A stretch of 24,253 nt of DNA from PNC22 sp035654175 (GCA_035654175.1 DASRXL010000014.1:1-24253); one strand, 5' to 3'. Shown: positions 7,346 to 15,684, counted from the stretch's first letter. Numbers and translations are program-made. The notes: a model not told the origin generated them from the sequence alone.

Positions 7346-8872
7346 TCAGTCCCTGGGCGGGCGCGCGACCAGGCCGTAGGTCTCCTCCTCCTTGCGCGGG
7401 CCGGACTCGGCCTCGATCTCCCAGCCGCCGCCGAGCGACTTGTAGAGGCGCACGAGGTTCGTGGACACCGCGAGCTCGCTCTGCACGAGGGCATCTTCCG
7501 ACGCGAAGAGGTCCCGCTCGGCCTGGAGGACGCTCAGGAAGTCGCTGAGGCCCTGCTCGTAGAGATTCCGTGCGAGCCCGGCGGCGCGGCGGTCGGCCTC
7601 CACCGCGCCGGACAGGGCTTGCCTGCGCGCCTGCTCGCGCTCGAAGGCGACAAGCGCGTCCTCGACCTCGCGGAGCCCGGTCAGGACGCTCTGCTCGTAC
7701 GCCGCGAGGGCCTGCTCTTCCTGCGCGTTCTGCACCTCGATATTGCTCCGGATGCGGCCGAAGTCGAGCGCTCTCCAGCTCACGCCCGGGCCGAACGACC
7801 AGAACAGGCTCTCGGCGTCGGCCAAGCCTCCGATCTCGGAGCTCTGCACGCCCCACGCGCCGGTGAGCGTGAAGCGGGGGAACAGGTCCGCGGCGGCGAC
7901 GCCGATGCGCGCGGTGGCGCCCGCGAGCCGGCGCTCGGCACGGCGGATATCGGGACGCCGGCGGAGGAGGTCCGACGGCAGCCCGACCGGCACCCGGGCC
8001 GGGGGCGAGGGCAGGGCCTGCGCGGGCGCGAGCTCCTCGAGCAGGGCGGCGGGGGGCTGCGCCAGCAGGACGCTGAGCGCGTGGATCGACTGGCGTGCGC
8101 CGCTCTCGAGGGCGGGGATCTCGGCCTGCGTCGAGCGCACCTGCGCCTCGGCGCGGGCGACATCGAGATCGCCGACGAGCCCGGCGTCGAACCTTGCGCT
8201 CGTCATTGCGAGCGTCTCCCGCTGGGCCTGAAGGTTCGCCCTCGCGATCTCGATACGGCGCTGGAGGCCGCGCAGCTCGACGTAGCGCTGGGCCACCTCG
8301 GCGAGGAGGCTGACGAGCACGTCGCGCCGGTCTTCGACGGACGCGGAGACGTCGGCATCCGCGGCCTCGATCCCGCGCCGCACGCCGCCGAAGACGTCGA
8401 TCTCCCACGCGGCGTCGAAGCCGGCGCGGTAGAGGTCGGTCTCCGTCGCGGGGCCGGCGCCGACGGGGGCGTCGACGCTGCCGCTCGGGCGGTCGCGCGA
8501 GTAGGAGGCCCCGACGTCGACGCTGGGGAACAGGTCCGCGGCGACCACGCCCCAGCGGGCCCGCGCCTCGCGGACGCGCGCCTGGGCACCGCGCAGGTCG
8601 GGGTTGGCTCGCACGGCGCGCCCGATCAGGGAGTCGAGCACCGGGTCGTCGAACGTGGTCCACCATGACGCGAGGTTGGCGGGCTCGGGCGTGGCGACGC
8701 TCGCCGGGGCGGCTTGATCAGCCCGGGCGCCGTCGGGCGCGAGGGCCGCCCACGAGCCCGGGAGGGCCGTTTCCGGCGCCGAGTATTCCGGGCCGACGGT
8801 GCACGCGGCGAGCATCAGGGAGAGTCCGGCGCACGAGCCGGCCCGGAGCACACGGATCTGCGGAGCATGCAT
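7346..8872 (-). CDS. RND efflux outer-membrane factor, NodT/OprM-type lipoprotein
   Basis: A 508-aa product starting at the ATG at 8872, with GAGAGGG just upstream. The N-terminus is a lipoprotein signal with lipobox LAAC (Cys24), followed by the family signature CTVGPEY and, further on, NLASWWTTFDDPVLDSL. Two repeats of the outer-membrane efflux protein domain (PF02321) follow. They contain long coiled-coil helices (for example ALSGAVEADRRAAGLARNLY and GLSDFLSVLQAERDLF) that build the periplasmic tunnel of the trimer. Length and features match OprM/NodT. It is the last gene of a three-gene minus-strand operon and starts 14 nt after the permease stop. It should form the outer-membrane exit duct, docking with the fusion protein at 12019-13134 and the permease at 8887-11991. 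The substrate is not predictable. Confidence 0.95.
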   Translation of the reverse strand: MHAPQIRVLRAGSCAGLSLMLAACTVGPEYSAPETALPGSWAALAPDGARADQAAPASVATPEPANLASWWTTFDDPVLDSLIGRAVRANPDLRGAQARVREARARWGVVAADLFPSVDVGASYSRDRPSGSVDAPVGAGPATETDLYRAGFDAAWEIDVFGGVRRGIEAADADVSASVEDRRDVLVSLLAEVAQRYVELRGLQRRIEIARANLQAQRETLAMTSARFDAGLVGDLDVARAEAQVRSTQAEIPALESGARQSIHALSVLLAQPPAALLEELAPAQALPSPPARVPVGLPSDLLRRRPDIRRAERRLAGATARIGVAAADLFPRFTLTGAWGVQSSEIGGLADAESLFWSFGPGVSWRALDFGRIRSNIEVQNAQEEQALAAYEQSVLTGLREVEDALVAFEREQARRQALSGAVEADRRAAGLARNLYEQGLSDFLSVLQAERDLFASEDALVQSELAVSTNLVRLYKSLGGGWEIEAESGPRKEEETYGLVARPPRD

Positions 8873-8886
8873 GCACAGAATCCCTC

Positions 8887-11800
8887 TCAGGCGATCCCCA
8901 GCACCGGGGGCGCGGGCGCGAGCGGATGGAGCTCAACCTCGGACACGGGGTGCGCCTCGTGCGACCGGTGCCTGGCCGCGATGAGCGAGTAGAACACCGG
9001 GACGACGAAGAGCGTGAAGAGCGTGCCGACCGCCATGCCGGCCACGAGGACGATTCCGATGCTGTTCCGCGCGGCCGAGCCGGGCCCGGTGACGAAGACC
9101 AGCGGCAGGTGGCCGAGGACGGTGGCGGCGGAAGTCATCAGCACGGGGCGGAGGCGCGTGAGCGCGGCCTCGCGCAGGGCGGCGGCCTTGTCGAGCCCCC
9201 GCTCCTGCAGGGTGTTGGCGAATTCGACGATGAGGATGCCGTTCTTGGCGATGAGGCCCACGAGCGTGATCAGCCCGACCTGGGAGTAGATGTTGATGGT
9301 GGTCCAGTCGAGAAAGCTGAAGACCAGGGCCCCGGAGATGGCGAGCGGCGCCGAACCGAGGAGCACGATGAGCGGGTCGCGGAAGCTCTGGAACTGGGCC
9401 GCGAGCACGAGGTAGATCAGCACCGCGGCGAAGCCGAGCGTCTGGGTGAGGGCGGCGCCCTCGCGCCGGATCTGGCGGGACTCGCCGGCGTAGTCCATGA
9501 TCACGCCGGCGCCCGCGGCGGCGCCGGCCGCCTGCTCGAGGACGCGGAGGCCTTCCTCCTTGGTGACGCCGGGCTGCACGCCGCCGAAGATGCGCACCGC
9601 GTTACGCTGCTGGAAGCGGTTCAGAGTGCGCGGGGCCGCGTTCGACTCGATGCGGGTGAAGGCGGAGACGGGCACGAGCTCGCCGCCGTTGCGGGGCGAC
9701 CTGATCTTGAGGTCGAGGAGCGGGCCGATCGTGGCGCGGTCCTCGTCGCCCAGCTGCGGGATGACCTTGTAGCTCCGGTCGAAGTAGTTGAAGCGGTTCA
9801 CGTAGGCGCCGCCGAGCATTGTGCCGAGCTCCTGGCCGACGCTCGCGAGGTCGAGGCCGAGGTCGGCGATGCGCTCGCGGTCGAGCACGACGCGCGCTTC
9901 GGGGAGGTCGATCTTGAGGTCGGTGTCCACGTAGAGGAACTTGCCGCTCTGCCACGCGGCCCCGAGCACGGCGCCCACGGTCTCCATGAGCTGCTCCGGC
10001 GGCGCGTCGGTCTGCAGGACGAGCTCGACGTCGTACTGCCCCGGGGTGGGCAGCGGCGGGTCGAGGCGGGGGAACACGCGCAGCCCGGGCACCTGCGAGA
10101 CGGCGCCGTACACCTCGCCGTACATCTCCTCGGTGGAGCGTTCACGGGAGCGCCAGTCCTTGGCGACCATGCCGCCGAAGCCGCCCCACTGCGTCACGAG
10201 GGACCACATGAACTTGGCCTCGGGGAACTGGGTCACCCGCTCGACCACGTCGCGGGAGGCGGTGTTGCTGGCGTGAAGCGTGGAGTCGGGCGAGGCCTCC
10301 AGGAACAGGCTGATGTGGCTCTGGTCCTCGACCGGGGCCAGCTCGCGCCGGGAGAAGGTGTAGAGCGGCACGGCGGCGGCCATGACCAGGGCGGCGGCGG
10401 CGACGATCCCCCAGCGCATCTCGAGCGCGCCGTCGAGCATCCGGGCGTACACGCGGCGGATGAGATCGAAGCCGGCGTTCACCAGGCGCGTGAGCCGGCC
10501 TTCCTTGCCGTGCGGGTGCACGAAGTGGGCGCTCATCACCGGCGAGAGCGTGAGGGCCACGACGCCCGAGATCACGACGGTCGCCGCGAGGGTGATCGCG
10601 AACTCCATGAAGAGCGAGCCGGTCAGGCCGCCCTGGAAGCCGATCGGGGCGTACACCACCGCGAGGGTGATGGTCATCGCGATGACCGGCCCGACCAGCT
10701 CGCGCGCGCCCAGCACGGCGGCCTCGGTGCGGGTCTTGCCCTCGCGCACGTGGCGGGCGATGTTCTCGACGACGACGATCGCGTCGTCCACGACCAGGCC
10801 GACCGAGAGCACGATCGCGAGCATGGTCAGGAGATTCAGGCTGAAATCCATCAGCAGCATCACGATGGTGGCGCCGATCAGCGACACCGGCATGGCGATG
10901 AGGGGCACGATCGCCGTGCGGATGGAGCCCATGAAGAGGAACACCACCGCCCCGACGATCAGCATCGTCTCGATCAGGGTCTTGCTGATCTCCTCGAGGG
11001 CGTCCTCCATGAAGACGGTCGCGTCGTAGGCCATCTCCATCCGGATGTCCGGCGGCAGCGTCGGCCTGATGCGCTCCATCTCCTCGCGGAGGCGGTGGGC
11101 GACCTCGATCTCGTTGGACCCCACCAGCGGCCACACGCCGAGGTAGACGGCCTCCTCGCCGCTGAACTTGGCGACCCAGTCGGCCTCCTCTGCGCCGAGC
11201 TCGACGCGTGCGACGTCGGAGAGGCGGACGATTGCGCCGTCTCGCTCGGCGACGATCAGGTCCTCGAACTCCTTGGCCGTCCGGAGGTCGGTGTTCGCGA
11301 GCAGGTTGACCTGGACGAGGTTGCCCTTGGTCTGCCCCACCGCCGCGAGGTAGTTGTTGCGGCGGAGGGCCTCGTGCACATCCCCCGGGGAGAGGTTCAT
11401 CGCGGCCAGGCGGTCGGGATCGATCCACACGCGCATGGCGATCTGGCGCCCGCCCTCCACGGTGACGCGCTGCACTCCCGGGAGCGTGGCGAGCTGCGGC
11501 TGGAGGGTCCGCACGAGCCAGTCCGTGACCTGCGGGACGGACCGCTGCGGGGAGGTGAAGCTCAGGTAGAACGAGGCGTAGGGCCGGTCGGCCCGCTGCA
11601 CCTCGACGACGGGGGGCTCGGCCTCGGGCGGCAGCTCGGAGCGCACCTGCTGCAGGCGCGCCGTGACTTCCGCCAGGGCGGCGGTGCTGTCGTGATTGAG
11701 CTTCAGCCGCACGGTGACGATGCTGATCCCGGCGCGGCTGGTCGATTCGAGGTAGTCGACGCCGCTGATCGCCGAGACCACGCGCTCGATCGGCGTGGTC

Positions 11801-11991
11801 AGGAAGCCGCGCACGGTCTCGGCGCTGGCGCCGTAGTACACCGTGGTGATCAGGAGCGACGAGCTCTCGATCTTGGGGTATTGCTGGACCGGCAGCGTCG
11901 TCGCCGCCCGCCAGCCCACGAGCACGATGACCAGGTTCACGACGATCGCGAGAACCGGGTGCCTGATGAAGATGTCAGTGAACGATCGCAC
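8887..11991 (-). CDS. RND efflux permease (AcrB/MexB-like, HAE-1 type)
   Basis: A 1034-aa inner-membrane pump, full length for HAE-1 permeases. It starts with GTG at 11991, preceded by GGGAGGA. The N-terminal sequence (FIRHPVLAIVVNLVIVLVG) is the first membrane helix. Porter segments follow, then helix 4 with GLVVDDAIVVVENI, carrying the proton-relay pair Asp402-Asp403. The partner lysine is Lys916 in GLIAKNGILIVEFAN. These correspond to D407/D408 and K940 of E. coli AcrB, so proton-driven drug or solute export is expected. The duplicated architecture is complete, with a second periplasmic loop at about 530-830. It sits between the fusion protein (27-nt gap) and the outer-membrane factor (14-nt gap). 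Multidrug export is the usual role, but the actual substrate is unknown. A 1348-codon open frame on the opposite strand is a codon-bias shadow. Confidence 0.97.
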   Translation of the reverse strand: MRSFTDIFIRHPVLAIVVNLVIVLVGWRAATTLPVQQYPKIESSSLLITTVYYGASAETVRGFLTTPIERVVSAISGVDYLESTSRAGISIVTVRLKLNHDSTAALAEVTARLQQVRSELPPEAEPPVVEVQRADRPYASFYLSFTSPQRSVPQVTDWLVRTLQPQLATLPGVQRVTVEGGRQIAMRVWIDPDRLAAMNLSPGDVHEALRRNNYLAAVGQTKGNLVQVNLLANTDLRTAKEFEDLIVAERDGAIVRLSDVARVELGAEEADWVAKFSGEEAVYLGVWPLVGSNEIEVAHRLREEMERIRPTLPPDIRMEMAYDATVFMEDALEEISKTLIETMLIVGAVVFLFMGSIRTAIVPLIAMPVSLIGATIVMLLMDFSLNLLTMLAIVLSVGLVVDDAIVVVENIARHVREGKTRTEAAVLGARELVGPVIAMTITLAVVYAPIGFQGGLTGSLFMEFAITLAATVVISGVVALTLSPVMSAHFVHPHGKEGRLTRLVNAGFDLIRRVYARMLDGALEMRWGIVAAAALVMAAAVPLYTFSRRELAPVEDQSHISLFLEASPDSTLHASNTASRDVVERVTQFPEAKFMWSLVTQWGGFGGMVAKDWRSRERSTEEMYGEVYGAVSQVPGLRVFPRLDPPLPTPGQYDVELVLQTDAPPEQLMETVGAVLGAAWQSGKFLYVDTDLKIDLPEARVVLDRERIADLGLDLASVGQELGTMLGGAYVNRFNYFDRSYKVIPQLGDEDRATIGPLLDLKIRSPRNGGELVPVSAFTRIESNAAPRTLNRFQQRNAVRIFGGVQPGVTKEEGLRVLEQAAGAAAGAGVIMDYAGESRQIRREGAALTQTLGFAAVLIYLVLAAQFQSFRDPLIVLLGSAPLAISGALVFSFLDWTTINIYSQVGLITLVGLIAKNGILIVEFANTLQERGLDKAAALREAALTRLRPVLMTSAATVLGHLPLVFVTGPGSAARNSIGIVLVAGMAVGTLFTLFVVPVFYSLIAARHRSHEAHPVSEVELHPLAPAPPVLGIA

Positions 11992-12018
11992 GAGCAGATC
12001 CTCCCGGCCCCTCCGGCC

Positions 12019-13134
12019 TCACTCCGTCCCGCCCGCCGGCGCGGCCTCCCCGGTCACGGCGAGCTTGACGCCTTCGCGCAGCTTGAAGGAGCCGCTCGCC
12101 GCGATGCGCTCGCCCGGCTCGAGGCCGCTGGTGATCAGGACCTCGTCGCCGAGCACCGGCCCGCCGGTGACGGGGCGCATCTGGGCCCGCTCGACCCCGT
12201 CCTCCGCGGCGACGATCACGAAGACGTGGTCGCCCCCCGGGCCCTTGCGGAGCGCGCTCACGGGCACGGCCACGGCCTTGCGCTCCGGGCCGACGGGGAC
12301 GCGCACGCGCACCGAGGCGCCCGGCATGAGCACCGCGCCGGTGTCGCCGGGCTCGACCAGGGCGCGCACCATGGCGTTCCTCGTGCCCTCGTCGACGAGC
12401 GCGTCCACCGCCGCCACGACGGCCGGCAGCGGCGGCGCATCGGGGGACGTGAACACCTCCACCGGCTGTCCCTGGCGGAGGCCCGCGGCCACCTGCTGGA
12501 TCACGGCGAAGTCGACGTGGACGGCCTCGTCCACGCTCTGGAGGGTGGTGAGCAGAGTCCCAGCCTCGAGGTACTGGCCCGGGTGCACATCGGCGAGGCC
12601 CACGCGGGCGCGGAAGGGCGCGCGGATCGTCTTGCGGTCGATGATGGCTTCGAGCCGTGCGATCTGCGCAACGGCGACGTCCCGCTCGGCCCGGGCCCGG
12701 TCCACCTCTAGCGCCGACACGGCCTCGCTCTCGTTGGCCCGGCGGACGCGTTCGAGGAGCGTCTCGGCGAGGCGCGCCTGCGCCTGGTGCGCACGCAGCT
12801 CGGCCTCCTCGACCGAGACATCGAGCGCGACGAGCACGGTCCCTTCCTCGACGATGCGGCCGGGGGTCAGCATCACCTCTCGGACGGTGCCGGGCTCCTC
12901 GTTGCGGAGCGTGATGGACTGCAGCGCGAGCACGGTGCCGATCGAGGTGGTCGTCGCCCGGTGCTCGCGCTCGCGGGCCAGAGCCGCCACGACCGCCTCG
13001 ACGGGCTCCGGCTGGCTCGCGGCCGCGGCGTCGCGGTCCTGCATCGAGTCGAGCTTCCACGCCCCCAGCCCCGCCCCGGTCCCGCCGACCAGGGCCAGGA
13101 GCACAATCGAACCGACCACGCCTCTGGCTCGCAT
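12019..13134 (-). CDS. RND efflux membrane fusion protein (HlyD/MexA family)
   Basis: A 371-aa periplasmic adaptor starting at the ATG at 13134, with GAGAGGAG upstream. Residues 5-26 (GVVGSIVLLALVGGTGAGLG) form an uncleaved N-terminal membrane anchor; there is no lipobox. The order is typical: a first lipoyl half-motif (EPGTVREVMLTPGRIVEEG), a short helical hairpin (about 110-165, ELRAHQAQARLAETLLERVR), a second lipoyl half (IDRKTIRAPFRARVG), then beta-barrel and membrane-proximal domains. The hairpin is short, as in many CusB/MexA relatives. It is the first gene of the operon and links the permease to the outer-membrane factor. The AraC-family gene is divergent, 180 bp away. Confidence 0.95.
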   Translation of the reverse strand: MRARGVVGSIVLLALVGGTGAGLGAWKLDSMQDRDAAAASQPEPVEAVVAALAREREHRATTTSIGTVLALQSITLRNEEPGTVREVMLTPGRIVEEGTVLVALDVSVEEAELRAHQAQARLAETLLERVRRANESEAVSALEVDRARAERDVAVAQIARLEAIIDRKTIRAPFRARVGLADVHPGQYLEAGTLLTTLQSVDEAVHVDFAVIQQVAAGLRQGQPVEVFTSPDAPPLPAVVAAVDALVDEGTRNAMVRALVEPGDTGAVLMPGASVRVRVPVGPERKAVAVPVSALRKGPGGDHVFVIVAAEDGVERAQMRPVTGGPVLGDEVLITSGLEPGERIAASGSFKLREGVKLAVTGEAAPAGGTE

Positions 13135-13314
13135 TGTCGATCTCCTCTCGAAAGTCGATGTACACTACGTCCAGAGCCGCTGGAGCATTCGATAGTGCAG
13201 ATCCAGATTTGTCGTCCAAGAGTCCGGAGATAGAAATCCAGCTGGCTAGTCTGATCGTCCAGGTTCGGGTTGGATCCGGACTTGCACACGCGAAGCGCGC
13301 GAGAGGAGCACGCG
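13135..13314. promoter_or_regulatory. Divergent regulatory region between the efflux operon and the AraC-type regulator
   Basis: This 180-bp gap is visibly less G+C-rich than its flanks. It holds three copies of CGTCCA, all on the plus strand, at 13168-13173, 13213-13218 and 13256-13261, spaced 45 and 43 bp, close to four helical turns. ATCCAG occurs at 13201 and 13236. Direct repeats in one face of the helix are usual for AraC-family operators. Ribosome-binding sites lie at the edges: GAGAGGAG for the fusion protein (minus) and GAGAGGAG at 13301-13308 for the regulator. I cannot place the promoters reliably. Confidence 0.5.
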
Positions 13315-14328
13315 ATGGATGTGTTGACCGACGTGATGCAGACGCTGCGTGTGCGCAGCCATCTTTACGGGCGCGCCGAGTTCACGGCGCCGTGGGGGAT
13401 CAGCGTGCCGCGAGAGCCGGGGCACGCGGGCTTCTTCGTGATCTCGCGCGGGAGCTGCTGGCTGGAGACGGACGGGCTGGAGAACCCGGCGCCGCTCGCG
13501 GGCGGCGACTTCGTCTTCTTCCCCCACGGTGGCCCGTATCGGCTGCGCGACGCGCTGGATTCGCCCGTGACGGCGGTCGAGGAGATCGAGTCGGTCGAAG
13601 ATTCGCGCGGCAGGGTGTGCACGGCGGGCGGCGGGGGCGCACCGACCTCGGCGGTCTGGGGGTGCTTCGAGTTCGAGGACGGCGGCCGCAACCCGCTCAT
13701 CGAGAGTCTCCCGCCGGTGATCCACCTGACGGCAGAGGCGGGGCCGAGCGTGCAGTGGCTGCAATCCACGCTGCAGTTCGTGACTTCGGAGATCTCGTCG
13801 GGGCTGCCGGGGGCGGAAACGGTGGCGAACCGCCTCACGGACATTCTGTTCGTGCACGCGATCCGCGCGCATATCTCGGGCTGCGCGGCGCACGGATGCC
13901 GCGCGAACGGCTGGCTCCGCGCGCTGGCGGACCCCAAGATCGGCGGGGCGCTCCGCCTGATCCACCAGACGCCGCAGAACGATTGGACGGTCGACTCCCT
14001 CGCGAGGGCGGTGGCGATGTCGCGCTCCGCGTTCGCCGCGAAGTTCACCACGCTGGTGGGCGAGTCGCCCCTCCGCTACGTCACCGCGTGGCGCATGTGC
14101 AAGGCCACGGACATGCTGCTGCGGGGGGATCCGATCAGTGTCATCGCGAGGACGGTCGGGTATGACACGGATGCGGCGTTCGGCAAGGCGTTCAAGAAGC
14201 ACGTCGGGCTCGCTCCGGGCGAGTTCCGCCGCCGCTCTCGCGAGACGGCGGTCTCCCACTCCTGCCCTGACGTTCAGGCGGCGCCCCGGACGGGGCGGCG
14301 CGCCGCGGAGCGGGCGCCGGCGTCATGA
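13315..14328 (+). CDS. AraC-family transcriptional regulator (cupin_6 ligand domain)
   Basis: A 337-aa protein. The ATG at 13315 is preferred over an upstream in-frame ATG at 13270 because GAGAGGAG lies 6 nt before it. The N-terminal half (about 1-195) is the cupin_6/AraC-binding-like domain of PF12852, with GHAGFFVISRGSCWL and GGDFVFFPHGGPYRL. The linker with ADPKIGGALRLIHQ is characteristic of the family. The C-terminal half (about 222-302) has two helix-turn-helix units: WTVDSLARAVAMSRSAF and ISVIARTVGYDTDAAFGKAF, ending in the family's PGEFRRR. Relatives often control divergent efflux or oxidoreductase genes. The divergent position makes it the likely local regulator of the efflux operon. 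The effector is unknown. The tail after residue 305 is Arg/Ala-rich and probably disordered. Confidence 0.93.
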   Translation: MDVLTDVMQTLRVRSHLYGRAEFTAPWGISVPREPGHAGFFVISRGSCWLETDGLENPAPLAGGDFVFFPHGGPYRLRDALDSPVTAVEEIESVEDSRGRVCTAGGGGAPTSAVWGCFEFEDGGRNPLIESLPPVIHLTAEAGPSVQWLQSTLQFVTSEISSGLPGAETVANRLTDILFVHAIRAHISGCAAHGCRANGWLRALADPKIGGALRLIHQTPQNDWTVDSLARAVAMSRSAFAAKFTTLVGESPLRYVTAWRMCKATDMLLRGDPISVIARTVGYDTDAAFGKAFKKHVGLAPGEFRRRSRETAVSHSCPDVQAAPRTGRRAAERAPAS

Positions 14329-14405
14329 CGGCGCGGGCTCGCGACGCTTGGCGCACGCATGTCGCAAGCCGGGAGGAGATTCGCTTCGCGGCGCCACGGC
14401 GGGCG

Positions 14406-14445
14406 TCGAACCCCCGCGGCGTTGCCTTCGCAACGCGGGGTTCGA
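14406..14445. repeat. Inverted repeat resembling a tRNA T-arm
   Basis: The left arm (14406-14425) begins TCGAACCCC and ends GCGTTGC. After a CTTC loop the right arm (14430-14445) reads GCAACGC then GGGGTTCGA. Sixteen bases pair, interrupted by a 4-nt bulge on the left. The right arm extends into a T-arm-like hairpin, GGGGTTCGAATCCCC (14437-14451). No matching acceptor stem or usable anticodon arm was found on either strand, so this is not an intact tRNA. It may be a tRNA remnant next to tRNA-Ser(CGA) or a structured end for the AraC-family transcript; no U-tract follows. Confidence 0.5.
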
Positions 14446-14479
14446 ATCCCCTTGGGGGGACGCTGGACGATCGGATAAG

Positions 14480-14566
14480 CGGAGAGGGGGGGATTCGAAC
14501 CCCCGGTGACGCAAGCGCCACACTGGTTTTCGAGACCAGCCCATTCAACCACTCTGGCACCTCTCC
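14480..14566 (-). tRNA. tRNA-Ser (anticodon CGA)
   Basis: The minus strand folds as a complete class II tRNA of 87 nt without CCA. The acceptor stem is GGAGAGG/CCTCTCC with discriminator G. The anticodon stem CTGGT/ACCAG encloses the loop CTCGAAA, giving anticodon CGA, which reads UCG. There is a long variable arm (GGCGCTTGCGTC) and a perfect T-arm, GGGGGTTCGAATCCCCC. The 3' CCA is not encoded and must be added. Serine identity is supported by the long variable arm and discriminator G. Confidence 0.97.
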
Positions 14567-14578
14567 GAAGTGGCGCGA

Positions 14579-14584
14579 AGTCTA
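14579..14584 (-). promoter_or_regulatory. Candidate -10 element (TAGACT) for tRNA-Ser(CGA)
   Basis: On the minus strand TTAGACT ends 12 nt before the tRNA 5' end, correct spacing for a -10 element with a short 5' leader. The same heptamer precedes the gene at 6814. No strong -35 is visible in the G+C-rich upstream DNA. Confidence 0.35.
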
Positions 14585-14636
14585 AGCCTGCACTCGCCGC
14601 CGGACGACCCGCGGGACGGCCGCGCGGGGCCGGGGC

Positions 14637-15218
14637 TCACCAGTCCGGGGTCCCTCGGGGCGGCGCGGCCTGGAGAAGCGCGGCGAGTGCCGCGAGGATC
14701 TCGTCGGGCTCGCTCATCCTGCCCGGCCCCACTTTGCGGCATGCCTGCCAGCCCTCGGCGGGACCGACGAAGGCGAAGCCGTCGTCGCGGAGCTGGCGGG
14801 CATTGCGTTGGGTCGCCGGCTGGGCCCACATCACGGTGTTCATCGCGGGGGCGAGCAGCACTGGTGTGCGGGCGCGATCCACGGCGCTCAGGATCAGGGA
14901 GACCACGTCGTCGGCGCGCCCGCTCGCCAGGCGGGCCAGGCAGTCCATCGAGCAGGGCGCGACGACGGCGGCGTCGATCGCCGACGCCAGCGCGATGTGC
15001 TGCGGATCCTGCGATTCGATGTGCTCCCACGGGCTGGTGTAGACGGGCCGGCCCGAGAGGGCCTGAAAGGTCAGCGGCGCGACGAAGCGGGTCGCGGCGG
15101 GCGTGAGGGCGACGGTCACCTCCGCGCCTTCCTGGGCAAGGCGGCTCACCACGGTGGCCGTCTTGTATGCGGCGATGCCGCCGGTGACCGCGATGAGCAG
15201 GCGCTTGCCCTCGAACAC
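14637..15218 (-). CDS. coaC: Phosphopantothenoylcysteine decarboxylase (CoaC-type flavoprotein)
   Basis: A 193-aa protein starting at GTG 15218, with GGGAGG 7 nt upstream. It decarboxylates 4'-phospho-N-pantothenoylcysteine to 4'-phosphopantetheine in coenzyme A synthesis, using FMN. Motifs of the HFCD flavoprotein family are in place: GGIAAYK at 13-19, catalytic His74 in QHIALASAIDAAVVAPCS, the PAMN motif at 124-127 with Asn127, and the substrate-clamp region QACRKVGPGRM with Cys160. These match the His, Asn and Cys needed by bacterial Dfp decarboxylase domains. The protein stops after this domain, so the CoaB synthetase domain usually fused in Dfp/CoaBC must be encoded elsewhere. It begins 22 nt after the rpoZ stop and is probably in one operon with it; rpoZ and coaBC are neighbours in many bacteria. 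Confidence 0.93.
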   Translation of the reverse strand: MFEGKRLLIAVTGGIAAYKTATVVSRLAQEGAEVTVALTPAATRFVAPLTFQALSGRPVYTSPWEHIESQDPQHIALASAIDAAVVAPCSMDCLARLASGRADDVVSLILSAVDRARTPVLLAPAMNTVMWAQPATQRNARQLRDDGFAFVGPAEGWQACRKVGPGRMSEPDEILAALAALLQAAPPRGTPDW

Positions 15219-15240
15219 CGCGATGCCTCCCGGCGACCGG

Positions 15241-15489
15241 TTAGAGCAGCGAGTCTCCGTCGGCCCGGGCGGACCCGATCGCCTCGGCCGAGCTGTCGTT
15301 CCAGCGGAGGCCGATCTTGTCCTGCATGATTTCCTCGATGACGAGCTCAAGGTCGGAACGGCCGTTCCGCTCGACGAGCGGGCGGGCGCCCTCCATGAGC
15401 TGCTGGAGCCTGCGCTGGATGAGGGCGCAGAGCTTGAATCGTCCACCGACCTTCATCAGAACTTCGTCGCTCTTGAGGGCTTCGATCAT
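15241..15489 (-). CDS. rpoZ: RNA polymerase omega subunit
   Basis: An 82-aa protein from the ATG at 15489, preceded by AGGGAA. The first 60 residues contain the omega core: a helix with KVGGRFKLCALIQRRLQQL, the segment GARPLVER, and a final helix LELVIEEIMQDKI. The family's usual helix reads 'RFxLxxLAxxRARQL', so this is a divergent version of the kind found in planctomycetes. Omega assists assembly of the RNA polymerase beta-prime subunit and in some bacteria helps bind ppGpp. The tail after residue 62 is acidic and short. It is the first gene of the rpoZ-coaC pair. The guanylate kinase gene often found upstream is absent; a divergent DUF3553 gene is there instead. Confidence 0.85.
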   Translation of the reverse strand: MIEALKSDEVLMKVGGRFKLCALIQRRLQQLMEGARPLVERNGRSDLELVIEEIMQDKIGLRWNDSSAEAIGSARADGDSLL

Positions 15490-15557
15490 GCTGGTTCCCT
15501 AGTTGTTCCCGAACCAAATCGGCGGGGGCCTCGCCTCCCCGGCCGCGCAATCCTTGG

Positions 15558-15564
15558 TATAGTA
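15558..15564. promoter_or_regulatory. Candidate -10 region (TATAGTA) between divergent rpoZ and the DUF3553 gene
   Basis: TATAGTA is the most A+T-rich element in the 195-bp divergent gap. Read on plus it gives TATAGT, 121 nt before the ATG at 15685. Read on minus it gives TACTAT, about 70 nt before the rpoZ start. It could be a -10 for either gene or a shared site. No clear -35 is visible on either strand. Confidence 0.35.
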
Positions 15565-15684
15565 GCCCGCACAGCGTCGGTTGGCAGGGTGGCGGTGAGC
15601 CGCCGGCCGTCCGGACGGGTGCTTTCGGCACAGATCGGGACGATCTGGTTGGTCCCCCGCGGTCGGGGATCCGGAGATAGTTGA

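Noticed and set aside
8665..12711. Plus-strand open frame of 1348 codons opposite the efflux operon
   Set aside because: It is antisense to a full RND permease with all catalytic residues. Its Arg/His/Glu/Asp-rich, low-complexity composition is typical of shadow frames in G+C-rich genes, and there is no ribosome-binding site or domain.
14406..14460. A further intact tRNA gene
   Set aside because: A T-arm-like hairpin exists, but the acceptor stem and a valid anticodon arm could not be found on either strand.
14274..14585. Short open frames around tRNA-Ser(CGA) on both strands
   Set aside because: These translate the tRNA and its T-arm-like neighbour, a known source of spurious proteins (GIRTP-type peptides).
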